DNA of 64,000 nt from NCBI RefSeq assembly GCF_003711515.1, contig NW_021167090.1, positions 1,102,626 to 1,166,625 of the forward strand, read 5' to 3'. The notes under the pieces were generated by a model that had not been told where the DNA came from, did no database searches, and saw only the letters and a program-made list of their open reading frames with translations. Shown here in pieces: positions 34,846 through 46,241 of this stretch. The first letter of the stretch is position 1. Every line of letters starts with the position of its first letter. Origin of the DNA: Sodiomyces alkalinus F11 (lineage: Eukaryota > Ascomycota > Sordariomycetes > Glomerellales > Plectosphaerellaceae). A program made the position numbers and the translations under genes.

Positions 34846-35490
34846 CATTTTTGGGATAACCGTGAGAAGGAGAGCATAGATCGGCGTTTTGGGGCACACA
34901 TTATACCGGTATTAGCGGCCGTGGTTTTGCGATTCCAATGTTGGTCGCTGGCGGATATAGGCCATACGATAGAAATACAGCGTGGACCTTGGTGGTCATG
35001 TTTTCTCAAGTCCAGCCGTATGGCGAGGGAACCAGGGCAAGCATCTCGTATCGTACTCACACTAGACAAAAGCGAACAGTCGTCCAAGGATTTGAAGGCC
35101 TTTTCTCGGCTCTATGGAATAAGACATAGTACAGAGAAGAAGCTGCCTACCCTTCCAACTGTATTCCAGTCTAACGCCCCCATTGAGAGACGGTCTCAGC
35201 TCTTGATTCAGTCCCCCGTCTAATCTCAGAACAAAAGAAATAGAGAGAGAGGAGATATAAAAGAAGAGCAAAGAGCAAAGCCAGAGCACGGCACAAGAAA
35301 CTCTTATCTTAACACCTGGATCTCTGCCTCTAACCTGTGCGCCCTGCTTCGAGGACTGGTTCCTCTTCAGCGCAGTCCCAGTCCCAATAAACCCAGAATT
35401 AGGTCGCAAAACCATTCGTGTACACACCAAACCAACACCATCCCGACAAATTTATAACAGTCCGATCGCGGCTCCCTTCCGAAAACTCCG
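34846..35490. other. Convergent intergenic region, Ima1 and SIW14-like genes
   Basis: About 645 bases of 3' flanks. No gene was recognised. Confidence 0.5.
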
Positions 35491-36599
35491 TTACTCCAGA
35501 GTCCCAGCAATTTCAGCCGAGTAGGAAATCCTGTTGCTAGACACAGCCCAAATGAACAAGACGGCAAAAGCGAAGACGGTCGTCCGGAAAAACCTCCGGA
35601 CGCGAAGACGCATGTTGGCTTCGTGCACAAAGAGATTTGACAATTCCGACAGCTCGAACTCGGTAATGTATTGCACATCACAGTCGCGGATCTTGGGCGC
35701 GGCGTAGGCCTTGTACTCGTCGAGGATGGTGTCGAGTTCCCAGCCGGAAACCTTGCGGATGACGGCCACGACACAGCCAGTGCGGTGCTAAGGTACATGT
35801 CAGCAATGCGACTGGGAGCAGAGAGCGTGGGGAAAAGGAGGCCCTCCGAAGGAAAAGGGAAAGAGGTGGGCAATGCATACTTTTCCATGGTTGCAGTGGA
35901 TCATAAGCGGGTAGTGTTGTTGGTCGAGGACGACTCGAAGGATGTCTCTCATGGTTTGGATGGGAATTCTCTCCTTTTTTGTGCCCTTCATGGGGATGAT
36001 GTGATGCCGGATGGCATTGACAGTGAGGAAGTTGCTGTATACTTCGTCAAGCTCATCTTTCTGGCCGAGGGTTCTGAATGGCGCGTCAGCATCGGCTCAA
36101 GCAGCGACGGGAAAAGATGGGATTGAGATGGAACATACACCATAGTATTGAGACCAAGCTGCTGAATAAACGGAAAATCTTCAGGCCCGGGGTAGCTGCT
36201 CCTATAGACCCCAGGAACGACGACGCCAAAATTGGGAGGGCGGCCCTCCATTGGAATGGTCCGTTGCATGGACGAGGGGGTCGTGGGCAGACTTGGGAGG
36301 TTGAGGCCGAGTGGCCGCAAGTCTCGGCCTCGATCGGGTCGTCCCGATGCGGATGGCGGATGGTCGACTTTTGACGGAGCAATGCCTTGTTTGCGGATCG
36401 GAGGCAAAGGAGGAGGCGTCTCAACGGTGAGACTGGCTTCCCTGGATTCCCGTCGGGCGGAGTTGCTACTTTGTGTCTCGCTAAATAGGCTGGATGGATT
36501 CTCTTCTCGCCTGGCACAGCAGGACGGAGTGCCAGAGACCTCGACGTCGGCGTGGTGGCAGTCGTCGAGAAACGTTCTCGTGCTGCGTTTCGAAGCCAT
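35491..36599 (-). CDS. SIW14: SIW14-like atypical dual-specificity (inositol pyrophosphate) phosphatase
   Basis: Siw14 cleaves the 5-beta phosphate of inositol pyrophosphates; the family is also annotated as tyrosine phosphatase. Three exons (36599-36139, 36073-35881, 35787-35491) give about 316 residues. After a disordered Pro/Ser N-terminus comes PPNFGVVVPGVYRSSYPG, the family start signature, then the active-site loop HCNHGKHRTG with nucleophile Cys214 and Arg220. The last intron splits this loop between HCNHGK and HRTG. The C-terminus carries a hydrophobic span (TTVFAFAVLFIWAV), so a membrane-anchored form is inferred; yeast Siw14 lacks one. OCA-type paralogues are the alternative. Confidence 0.86.
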
Positions 36600-39500
36600 G
36601 TCGAGAGATAGGAGGGTGGGATTGGATCGGTAGGAGAGGTAGAAGAAAGAGGCTGAGGCTGCGGCTAAGGCCGGCTGTGACCTCTGCCCAAAACGCAGAG
36701 ATGAAGGTCTTGATGAGGTCTTGAGTGGAAAAGTCGTTGATGATGTCTAGAGGGTTCGGATATCGGATCGTGGGGAAAAGAGCTTGCGTGTGCGATGGTC
36801 GTGTGAGCTGGAGAGGGGACCTGAAACCGATCCAGGAGGTGGGTGTGTCTTCTTCACGTCCACAGTGACTACAAGAAGGCAGCGCAGAGATTGCGCTGGG
36901 CAGGTTGGGAATTGAATGCCATCTCGAGTAATCTGTCGGGTAGGTAAAGATGGGATTCAACTCTTCGCGTCCCCAGGGGGTAGGTATCCCACTAGGTAGT
37001 AGATCACTTCCCCCCAAACCCGCAGCAAGTCAAAAGGTGAGGCGGGGAGAAGGAGAAAAATGGGTGGGCAACAAATGAACCGTCGAAACGGGTTGATGCG
37101 CTGGCCAAGTCCTCGGCTAATGAGGATTCAAGATGGGAGTTGGATGCGAAAGCGAAAGCAATAGGTCGGTGAATTGGGGATAGCGGATAGGTTTATGTAG
37201 GTAGGTAGGTAATAATACCGTAGGTAATGAAAAAGCTTGGGGGGAGAGGAAAAGGCGGGATGCAGCGGGATGTTGGTTCGATACCCCAGAAGATCGTTCA
37301 CGCAACAACCCACAACCCTGCAAGAAGCTGCAGACTGTCAGTGCGGCGTGGCGGCCTGGGACCAAGGGTTGAGTTCACGAAGGTTGAAAGGGTGGGGGGT
37401 CCTTTCTTTTTTGGTACAGTGTCACAAAATTGTACTTCGTCTGCCCAGCCAGTTCATGACGAAGCGTGCTGGCGCCATCCCAGTGTCAGGTTATACGAGA
37501 ATTGTACAAGTACTTCGTATGTACCAGGCCGTACCACGGGTACCTCTGTACATAGGTGTGTGGAATAGTGGGTCCTTGAGGGCGTTTTTAGCTACTTTTA
37601 CGATGGAACTTTGTGCTTTGTAAGGTACCTATTATACGAAGTACTCCTTCCGGGCAGCACTTGACGTAGCATATAGCTACTCGGATCATCGGAATCCAGT
37701 AGTAGCTAAGAATCTTTGTTATCTGTTCTGTATTACTTGCTTTTATTTATTTCCGGAAAGATATAGAGTATTTACCGAGTTCTCGATACCTAGATCTATA
37801 TAAGCTGGTTAGGGTAGTTTGCAGCTGCATCGTTATTCTACCTGGTCTGTTCTCACCCTTGATCCGAGGTATAAAGTAATACTGTCTATAAAGTACCTGA
37901 ATTACAAACCACATTATTTTGTGATTGAGACTACCTTACCTTGTATAGATAGAGGTAGTCAAGCCTTTATATACCTTATCTGCATCTTTGTTGTCCCTTT
38001 GCCTTTACCTTTGGATGTTCCTTCTTTGTTTTGCTTAGCTTTGGAGATGGGTAGATGTGTTCGTATTTATTTGAAGGGGAACGAACATATATCTTCGCCA
38101 TGGCTGTCTAGAATGAATAGTGACAAATCTGTTGCCCAAGCCTCAGGGCCCTGAGCCATAAAGGTAAATTGGTAATTACATCGTATCCGTATTGATATCG
38201 ACGGGCATGGCTTTTTTCCCTTCTGTTTTATTCCTGGTCATTAAGCCTCGTTGGGGCTACGTATACATAAGGTATGTATTGGAGTACCTCAACCCAGCAC
38301 CCCTCATTTCAAAACTTCATCTTTCTTCCCTCGATGGAAAGGTTTCGTTAGGTGCATTCTTCATGGCTTTCCATGTACCCATGCGGAGCGCGAATTTTTA
38401 CGGCCATAATGATTGTCCCTGCAGTCTTGGTCGTCGTTAATAGGTAAAAGACAGCATGCTGAAAATGCTGAAACCGGGCATAAGAATCGAGTCCCTCGTG
38501 ACTCGTCTTCTCCTTATTCCCCCTACGTCCTTATTAGGCCTATCCTCCGACGCGGAGAAGCGACGAAACCGTCCCATTATCCACTGTACTGTACCTCCTT
38601 TTCTACAGAGATATAAGGTACTGTGTAAGTCTTACTTTGTACTTGCACGACGATCGTATTACGTGTGCCTCGCGAACCGACCCATACGGAGCTGTTGAGG
38701 TCCCGAATGCTCCGAACGACGGGCCCCCAGGACAAAAGGGTCTTGGTTTTCGTCTATCCATGACTTGTCCTAAAGGCATTGTACAGATGGGCCAATAATA
38801 CCGAGACGGGCCGAGACACATCGATCTTGACATATTGGAAAGTGCTACACTATTAGACGGCGATAAGGTGAGACACGTTTCGGCCCAGAAGAGGACTGGA
38901 AAAGGGGGCAAGGCGAAAGGGGAAAGGGAGACGGTCACACCAGAAAACGAAAACCAGGAGAAAGACATTGTGAAGACGTTGTTCTTCCGTAGCATTCTAG
39001 TATGCAATTAGCGTTGATGCCACTACGAGTAGACTAAAGCCAGTTACCGCAATTATTGCTTGCGAATCCCCACCCATGGAGTCGGAGGTCGCCGACTCTA
39101 GGACGACTCGCCCAGTCAAGACCTTCGTCTTATATATAAGCACCGACACACTAGCTCGCTTAGACGTTCCATCTCGCTTTCCACAACAAACAACGTACTG
39201 ATGGCAGACGGACCGATGTCTAAGGTATGGGCTGACGGGCGCAGGAGCCGTTTCCGGGCGTCAAATGGATGGCCGTCTTGTCCTGATAGTATTGGTGCTT
39301 TGAGCATTCATAGAAGAGTAGGAAACAGAAGAGACGGGGAGAAACCAAGATGATACCGGGTTGACGAGGAGGGATGCGTCTTTGACAGACATTCCTCTGG
39401 TATGGAACGTGAACCTGTGCAACCTTCTATGTATATCCCGTATAAGGTATATAGCAGTCTTCTCGGTATGCAATAACCAACTGCCCTGAGACCATGCTAT

Positions 39501-40007
39501 TCTTCCAGGAACAGGACTAAAAGATGGCACAGCTCCACAACCTACACGTTAGCGTCCCGTCTTCCCCGGTGCTGTTTTACCTCTGCAATCAGGACTCAAG
39601 GGGCGAGCAGGCGGAATCGCCACCTAACTCCAAAGCTTCGCATCACAAGATAGTGACTGACGCCGACAATGTTAAGAGGTACGCAATGAGAGCCCCAATG
39701 GAGATTGCCCTCGCGGCGACCCTGTTGTTTCCTGAGTACAAAAGATAACAGGACGTCCCACGATGTGACCGGCATCTGCTCAGCTGGTCACAGATGACCC
39801 GTAAACGTACAGGGCGAACGACTTCTTCATTTACATGGGAAGGACGATGCATTATGCTACAGTTACCCGCCAAGACGCCATATAAGCCGCCAAACTCTAG
39901 AGTAAAGGGAAAGAGAAGATTCTTGAAATGCGAATTCACTCGCGCCTGTCTTCTTTATCTTCTTCGTCATAAAATAAACCCCCACTGTCCCGTCTAGGTC
40001 ATGTATG
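36600..40007. other. 3.4 kb gene-poor interval
   Basis: The largest gene-free stretch in the window. The part next to 36600 is probably SIW14-like leader (C/T-rich on the minus strand). From 37.6 to 38.1 kb the DNA becomes AT-rich, and three GTACGAAGTAC-type motifs lie at 37432, 37511 and 37635. Short frames exist on both strands but none shows family features, and no RNA gene was recognised. Confidence 0.5.
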
Positions 40008-41209
40008 TCACCGATGTACTCCAAGCTGGTCGAGTCGCCTGCAAGAGGGCATCTGATAGTCATTGGCTTTTTGCATCTTTTCCGGGTCCTGGAAGAACCA
40101 TCCATTCGCCGAGTCGTACAGCCTCCGTTTCATGGCCATCTCCGTGTCGCATTCGAACCGCAGGTTACGTATTAGAGACGACTCGGCCGTCCCGTCCAGC
40201 TGCCTCAGCTTGTACTCGGAATACGACTTGACGTCGTTGGGGTTGACGTAGTAGGGCACCTTGAGCCTCGCGGTGTGGCGCTCCATCGTGTACGGCGGGT
40301 TGGGCTGGTCGAAGTACATCCTCGGGGTGGAAGGTCGGGACTCGCCGGTGAAGAGGCCGCTGAGCAGGGGGAAGAGGAAGAAGAGGAGGAGAGGCAAGAG
40401 CCCGATGAGGGTGGACATGGTGCTTGCCTGTTGGTTTTGCGCTGGCTGCCTCGGGCGCCCGCGCGGACGCCCACCGCCGAACTGGTGCACCCTGAACCCA
40501 GGTCCGCCGTTGAAGTTGAAGACAAACTGTGGACCGGTGTCGAAGCCTGGAAAGTAAATGGATTTAGTATGTCTTCGTCTTGGTCTTCGTCCTCGCCCTC
40601 ATCCTCGTCATCCAAGTCCGAGGTGGGGGGTTTGATGTTTGGGTGGGGATATTATCGCGCCTTACCTGCAAAGGGACCACCGAACCCGCCTCCAAAGAAT
40701 CTCTGGAACATCTCTTCAGGCGTCATGTCCTCCGCTCCCCACATGCCCGGCCCTCCACCCGCACCGCCCGCGCCCGCGCCCGCCGGAGCGCCGCCTCCTC
40801 TCCTAGCGAAGCCGCTGAACGGACTCTGGGCCTGCGCCTGGCCAAACCGCGAATCGGGGTCCGTCCCGAACTGATCATATCTCGCCCTCTTGTCCTTATC
40901 ACTCAGGACGCCGAACGCGCGGCTGACCATCTTGAAAGCCTCGTCGGCGTATTCGTGACCGTTCTTGTCCGGGTGCGTCAGGAGGGACAGCTTCCGGTAG
41001 GCCTTTTTGATCTCGCTGTCCGTCACCGTCGTCCTGACTTCCTCGAGACCCAGGATGTCGTAGAAGGCGGTGGGTGAGCATTTTCGGATGCGCAGGACGG
41101 TGGCTTGCTGCTCGGGCGTGTATGTCCTCCCCTGGTTGCCCTGCTTGTGGTCACGGTTTCGAGCAGCGCCGTCGCCTGCGCTGGCACCCGAAGCTGTAGC
41201 GCTGGACAT
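40008..41209 (-). CDS. HLJ1: ER membrane J-protein, HLJ1/DNAJB12 type
   Basis: An ER-anchored Hsp40 whose J domain faces the cytosol and works with Hsp70 in ER-associated degradation. Two exons (41209-40666, 40546-40008, phase 1) give about 360 residues. The J domain spans about 48-114 with the HPD motif at 79-81 and ends YDQFG. A Gly-rich segment with FFGGGFGGPF follows, then FVFNFNGGPGFRVHQFGG. A single membrane span lies at about 227-246 (LIGLLPLLLFFLFPLLSGLF). The C-terminal DUF1977-type domain includes VPYYVNPNDVKSY. The start is the first ATG of the frame. Confidence 0.92.
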
Positions 41210-41826
41210 GGCTGTCGCTGCGCCTTGAGGGGGCGGTGAGGGCGTTGGTGGGGGAGGGTTGGATGCGTTGTTTGTTGTGTCGATGATATACGTCAACAGC
41301 CTCAAGAAGACCGTATAGCGAAGATGGGTGGTGCGAAACAGATATCGGGATATCCTGGCGTCGTCGAAGGGGGGGGGAAGAAAACTAGTGGTGGCCTCTT
41401 CCGGAGAAAACGCGAAATAAGATTGACGGCTTGGGAATTTGAGAATTCGTGGCGGAGTACCGAGACGACACTGAGCCGCCGAGAAGGGTGAGCGGGACAG
41501 TGGTCAAGGACCCTGAAGAAACCTCGTGGCTTCAAAGGAAACGCTCTCGGCCGGCGGCGACAAAGGAGAGAGGCTTGAATAGGTTTAGTGTTATGAAGTG
41601 CGGGAAGGACAGGATGCAAGAAATCTTACCCTGTAATTACGACGTACTTTGGTACCACCAGAAGGACGGGTACATCTCGTAGCTTAGTCAGCAGCCGGGA
41701 AGGTGCATCAACCTTACGTTTCTTCACAGTCTTCTCCATTCATGCCATGACGACAGTACTTCGTAGGTAGGCTGCCTCTGCTACTGCCTCGTAATATCCT
41801 GCTTTACAGCAGCCGGAGCCAGCGCC
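41210..41826. promoter_or_regulatory. Divergent promoter of the J-protein and Aim19-like genes
   Basis: About 617 bases between divergent starts, with a GTACTTCGTA motif at 41756-41765. Confidence 0.5.
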
Positions 41827-42359
41827 ATGGCATCGTCCCGAGGGGCCACGGACGGCCATGAAGATCAAACTTCACTGACGGAAAAGATAAGAAACTGGGG
41901 CAGTATGTTCATCTTCTATCCTACGTCTTTTATATTGATTGATTGAGTCCCCTCTAAAGACTTAAAACTGGCTCCTCTGCTAACCTTGCCCAACCCCAAA
42001 CAGCGTCATCTCTTCCTCCAGCGATTCACGGTATCCTCATCACCGCCCTCCACGCCCGTCCTCTCCAACCGCTCCCTCTTCTCATGGCCCCGGCCCTCCT
42101 CTTCGGCTCGTACGTGTCGCTCGCCGGCTTCCCCACCGATGCGGCAGGCATTACCTGCGCCTGGTCGGGCATCTACACCCTCCTCGCTCTCCGGCGAAAG
42201 CAGCGCCTGCGCAACAAGTTCACGGTACGAGGGGGTGTCCGAGCTGGCGCCATCACGCTGGGGCTTGCCAACAGCGTTGCGGGAGGCTTCGCGTACACGA
42301 CCGGCGATCGGAAGAGAGACGAGCTGGAGAGGCAGGAGCGGGGCCGATGGGGAAACTAG
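41827..42359 (+). CDS. Aim19-like small mitochondrial membrane protein
   Basis: Two exons (41827-41902, 42004-42359, phase 1, TGCTAAC branch point) give 143 residues. After a short polar N-terminus (ending EKIRNWG) come HGILITALHARPLQPLPLLM, a first hydrophobic stretch ALLFGSYVSLAGFPTDAAGI, a second WSGIYTLLALRRK, and a third in GAITLGLANSVAGGFAY, with a basic C-terminus. The layout and the LQPLP plus LAGF/DAAGIT/AWSG pattern resemble the Aim19 family (altered inheritance of mitochondria). That call is from memory of the family and is moderate; a conserved uncharacterised multi-span protein is certain at least. Confidence 0.65.
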
Positions 42360-43394
42360 GCTAGCTATGCCGTGCATTTCACCTCGGAGGAATCATAAGG
42401 GGCTCGGGACAAAGCCCGTGTGTACCAATACTGTAACAGAAAACAAGGGGAGTTGGTCATATAGAGAGAGAGACCCCGAGGCCAGGAACGGTTTATATGA
42501 ACCTGTACGAATTTCAGCACGGATCTCTGGTGCCACTGAATTTGTTCCGTGTTGTACTTAGTAATAAATATACCCCCTTTTCACCTTCTTATTGGGAGTA
42601 GGTAAACCACCCTGTCCTCCCTCGTTGACGACGACGTCGATCCTTGGCCTTGGCATTCACCTTGTGCTTCTGGGCCGTTCCCACAAGAAGCTGTTCTTCG
42701 GTGTAACCAGTGGCTTCTCCAAGCCGATTACCTTTTTCATCATCTCTGCTCCCCAATCCGAAGTTCATTACATAACCCGTCATATGTGGAGCCTATAATC
42801 AATTAGGTTATGACCACATTGTCGTTACCTAGGTACCTTACCTACCGGTAAGTACGAAGTACGAGATAGTTCGTACATGTACACTTGCCCATCTTTGCGT
42901 CATTCGCCAGCGCTGCCCCCAGTCCCAACACCCCAACGTTCAACGTGAAGTAGCTATACGTACGAAGTAGGTAGTGCTGTGCACGTCTGGCGTTCCACGT
43001 ATGTAACTCACCCAACCTCCTATGAAACAGATATATAGTATCAGGGTTCTCTGCCAGAAAGTTTCACTGGCTTCACCTTTCTCTCTTACTTCACGATCCT
43101 AGAGACGATAGAGGCTCTTATTGACTAATTCCTCCTAATCGTCCAAGATCGCCGCCCCGATGCATCTCTCGACTCGCATCTGATGCCTACACCTCAATTT
43201 TGTCGTGACGCTCGATACCGATGCCGATGCGGATGCCGATCTCTTGCCAATTTTTCTTCAGACGACCGAGCTTGCCTGCTATTAATGCTGTCAAGCCGGA
43301 CACAGCGTTCACAATTCACCGCCTTTGCGCCTAGATTACCCCAGTCCGCTGTCAGGTCTTTGGGGAGTTATTTCGTCGACGGCTTGCTTGCACC
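42360..43394. other. Intergenic 1.0 kb upstream of the MINDY gene
   Basis: 3' flank of the Aim19-like gene and promoter plus leader of the deubiquitinase. GTACGAAGTAC motifs lie at 42852-42862 and 42960-42969. No gene was recognised. Confidence 0.5.
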
Positions 43395-46241
43395 ATGGTC
43401 ACGCGCAAACCGCTTCCCGACGATGCGAACCCTACCATAACCGGTGGTTCCCCGAGCCAGAACCAACCGTCCGATTCACGGCTGAACAGCGACTCCAACG
43501 CCGATGCGAACGTCTTTCGGGGCGGCCACGGCGACTCTGGACTTGTCTCAACATCGCAGCCTTCCTATCCTCCTGACGTCCCCGACGTCCTCAGGCCTGG
43601 CCCTCCGAACTTGCCGAGCACTTCCTCAGTTGTTCCGGGGATCCCGAGAGGCGAGGGTGAAGATAGCGACGTGGTCGCATGGGACAATGCGGCGAACCCC
43701 GCCCTCTCTGCGCCTGGCTTTAATGAACAATCCTCTGGGCCTCCGGGTCCTCCGATGCCAACAGATTCAATTGTCACGACGCCGGCGGCAACGCTGGGAC
43801 GGACCGAGACCAACCCGTTTAAGAGAAAAGAGAGAAAAGATCTTCCACATGAAAAATCCCCAAGCACATCTGCCGGCACATCCAATCTGGCACCAGCACA
43901 CCCGACGCAGGCGTTCTCGTTCTCGGATGTTGACATTACACCAGAGTCCAGCAGTAACCCGTGGCAGCCGATCGAGAGCGAAACGCAGGCTAGGCCTCCT
44001 ACACCTCCGCCATTCCCTGCCGACCTAGGACCAGAACCAGACGTGGACCCGTGGCAGTCCGAACAAACCAGACAGCAGCAGCAGGCCGCGTCCGCAGGCC
44101 CCTTAGGACTGGCACTGCCCTCTTTGTCCCCCGAACTTTCCCTTCCGGCTTGGGATGACGATGCCCTTCGGCCCGCCAAATCGTCTGCATTTCCTCGAGG
44201 AGATGCCAGTGATCTGACGGGACAAGCTGGGAATATTTGGGACGACGACTTCAGACAAGACCGGGGCAAGGGGAAGGAGGCAGCGTCATGGACTCCTCCT
44301 GTCGCCAGAGTCGCTGAGACAGCAGAGGGAGGTTGGAACTCACTAGGCGATAACCGTCCGGGGGCGTCTCTCGGAAGCAGCGCGCCGCCGGGGAATTTAC
44401 CCGAGCAGGCAGCACCCCAGACAGCCGAAGGAGAGCGGTCCTCCCTCGCACCGGCACTGCCCCCGAGACCTACGACAGATCGACCAGTCTCTCGGCACTC
44501 GCCCCGTCCGGTGGACAGCAAATCGGAGACGTACCAAATCAAGAAAATCAACTGGTGCGATTATACTGCCAAGGAGAACCCTCGGATATCTCCCATCCTT
44601 GTTCAGAGTGCCAATGGCCCCTGTCCCCTCGTCGCCTTGGTGAACGCCTTGACATTGACTACACCGGCCGAGCTAAACGACACTACGCTTGTCCAGGTCC
44701 TTCGCTCCCGGGAACAGATTAGCCTCGGACTGTTGCTAGACGCCGTACTGGACGAGCTCATGTCTCCCAGACGAACCAGGGAAGACGCTTCGCTGCCAGA
44801 TGTCGGCGAACTCTACGAGTTTCTCAAGGGTCTGCACACAGGAATGAACGTCAATCCGCGATTCATTCCGAGCAGTGAGGTCGTCCAAGCGTTCGAGCGG
44901 ACAGCCATGACACAGCTCGATCCATCCAAGCGGGGTGACTTGATCCCCGGCACGTTCGAGGATACCGCCGAGATGAGCTTCTACGCGGCATTTTCCATTC
45001 CGCTCATTCACGGCTGGCTGCCCACCAAATCCGACCCTGCGTACGGCGCCTTCGAGCGACAGGCTGCATCCTATGAAGATGCGCAAAACCTTCTCTTTCG
45101 CGAGGAGGAGCTGGAGCTGAAGTTGAGCCAACCGTCCGGGGACGGCTTGACAGAACCGGAGCAGCAGTTATATCAAGACATCATCGCAATGAAGGCATTC
45201 TTCCAAAACTCTGCCACGCAACTGACGCCCTGGGGACTTGAAGTCATTGCGAAAGCCATGAAACCTGGTATGGTCGCCATCTTGTTCCGCAACGACCATT
45301 TCTCCACGCTCTATCTCCATCCGCATAGCCATCAACTGCTCGCTCTTGTCACCGACGCCGGCTATACCTCTCATGCGGAGGTTGTGTGGGAGTCTCTGAC
45401 CGACATCAACGGGCTCAACACGGAGTATTTATCGGGGGATTTCCGGGTTGTCGGCGGTGCCAGCCAGTTTTCTGACGCGGCAGGCCATTCAACTCCTTGG
45501 TACGAAGGACAGCCTTCTTCGTCTACCGAAGACCAAGGCGGGTGGACAACGGTGGGGCCACGAGGAAAACCAGCTCACCCGTCCTCGAGCCAGCCGGGGC
45601 TACCCGACGCGACACAGGAGGACCACGACCTGGCACTGGCACTTCAGCTACAGGAAGAGGAAGATGAACGGCACCGCACCGAGGAGGCGCGCCGACAGCG
45701 CGAAATGCTCCTCAGCGAACAGTACATCGAGCAACAGGGAAGGCCTGCAGTTCGTCATGAGACAGGGAACGACGGGAGACGTCGCGGCGGGCGCAACGAT
45801 GGCAATTCGTCCCTCGTCTCTCCGAGGACGTCGTCCAGCACGGTCGCCACGCAACCGGTCACAGCGGTGGCGTCTCCAACGGGGCGGCGACAAAGCGCGC
45901 AGGCCCCGACACAACAGGTTCGGCCCTTGGTTCCGCCGGTCATTCCGCCGCGAGGGCAGCCGGTGAACCGGGCAACGGAGGATGAAGACGATGCGCCGCC
46001 TTCGTACGAGCAGGCGCAAAGTTCCACTCCGTACGTGCCGCCCGTTGGTCATCCCAGCCACCCGTCCAGCCTTCCGGGGGCGGCTCAGAGCCTCAATCAA
46101 AACACCGGCAATATTCCACCAAGCGTGGCACCAGCGATGCCCCCTCGGCTGCTACAGCGACCTGGCCAGAGTAGACCGGTGCCAACGGGCGGCACCGCCC
46201 ATGCCAGTGGAGGGAAGGATAGGGATTGCATTCTCATGTGA
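43395..46241 (+). CDS. MIY1: MINDY/MIY1-family K48-specific deubiquitinase
   Basis: A cysteine protease that trims Lys48-linked ubiquitin chains. The single exon gives 948 residues. The N-terminal 370 residues are disordered and Pro/Ser-rich. The catalytic domain starts at YQIKKINW and contains VQSANGPCPLVALVNAL with nucleophile Cys410 and RNDHFSTLY with His635; the Gln of VQSANG is the expected oxyanion residue. A ubiquitin-binding-like helix follows (DHDLALALQLQEEEDE), resembling a MIU/UIM, then a long disordered tail. The protein ends CILM, a CAAX box that predicts prenylation and membrane attachment. The start ATG is the first of the frame. Confidence 0.93.
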   Translation: MVTRKPLPDDANPTITGGSPSQNQPSDSRLNSDSNADANVFRGGHGDSGLVSTSQPSYPPDVPDVLRPGPPNLPSTSSVVPGIPRGEGEDSDVVAWDNAANPALSAPGFNEQSSGPPGPPMPTDSIVTTPAATLGRTETNPFKRKERKDLPHEKSPSTSAGTSNLAPAHPTQAFSFSDVDITPESSSNPWQPIESETQARPPTPPPFPADLGPEPDVDPWQSEQTRQQQQAASAGPLGLALPSLSPELSLPAWDDDALRPAKSSAFPRGDASDLTGQAGNIWDDDFRQDRGKGKEAASWTPPVARVAETAEGGWNSLGDNRPGASLGSSAPPGNLPEQAAPQTAEGERSSLAPALPPRPTTDRPVSRHSPRPVDSKSETYQIKKINWCDYTAKENPRISPILVQSANGPCPLVALVNALTLTTPAELNDTTLVQVLRSREQISLGLLLDAVLDELMSPRRTREDASLPDVGELYEFLKGLHTGMNVNPRFIPSSEVVQAFERTAMTQLDPSKRGDLIPGTFEDTAEMSFYAAFSIPLIHGWLPTKSDPAYGAFERQAASYEDAQNLLFREEELELKLSQPSGDGLTEPEQQLYQDIIAMKAFFQNSATQLTPWGLEVIAKAMKPGMVAILFRNDHFSTLYLHPHSHQLLALVTDAGYTSHAEVVWESLTDINGLNTEYLSGDFRVVGGASQFSDAAGHSTPWYEGQPSSSTEDQGGWTTVGPRGKPAHPSSSQPGLPDATQEDHDLALALQLQEEEDERHRTEEARRQREMLLSEQYIEQQGRPAVRHETGNDGRRRGGRNDGNSSLVSPRTSSSTVATQPVTAVASPTGRRQSAQAPTQQVRPLVPPVIPPRGQPVNRATEDEDDAPPSYEQAQSSTPYVPPVGHPSHPSSLPGAAQSLNQNTGNIPPSVAPAMPPRLLQRPGQSRPVPTGGTAHASGGKDRDCILM

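Noticed and set aside
37266..37285. tRNA B-box-like GGTTCGATACC
   Set aside because: The five-base T-stem does not pair and no cloverleaf can be drawn.
38603..39007. A 134-codon minus-strand frame with a hydrophobic start
   Set aside because: The frame does not begin with ATG, has no family resemblance and lies in the gene-poor interval.
39524..39748. A 74-codon plus-strand frame
   Set aside because: No domain, signal peptide or splice context; length is within chance.
43565..44551. A 328-codon antisense frame over the disordered part of the MINDY gene
   Set aside because: No domain; the sense frame is continuous with the catalytic domain.
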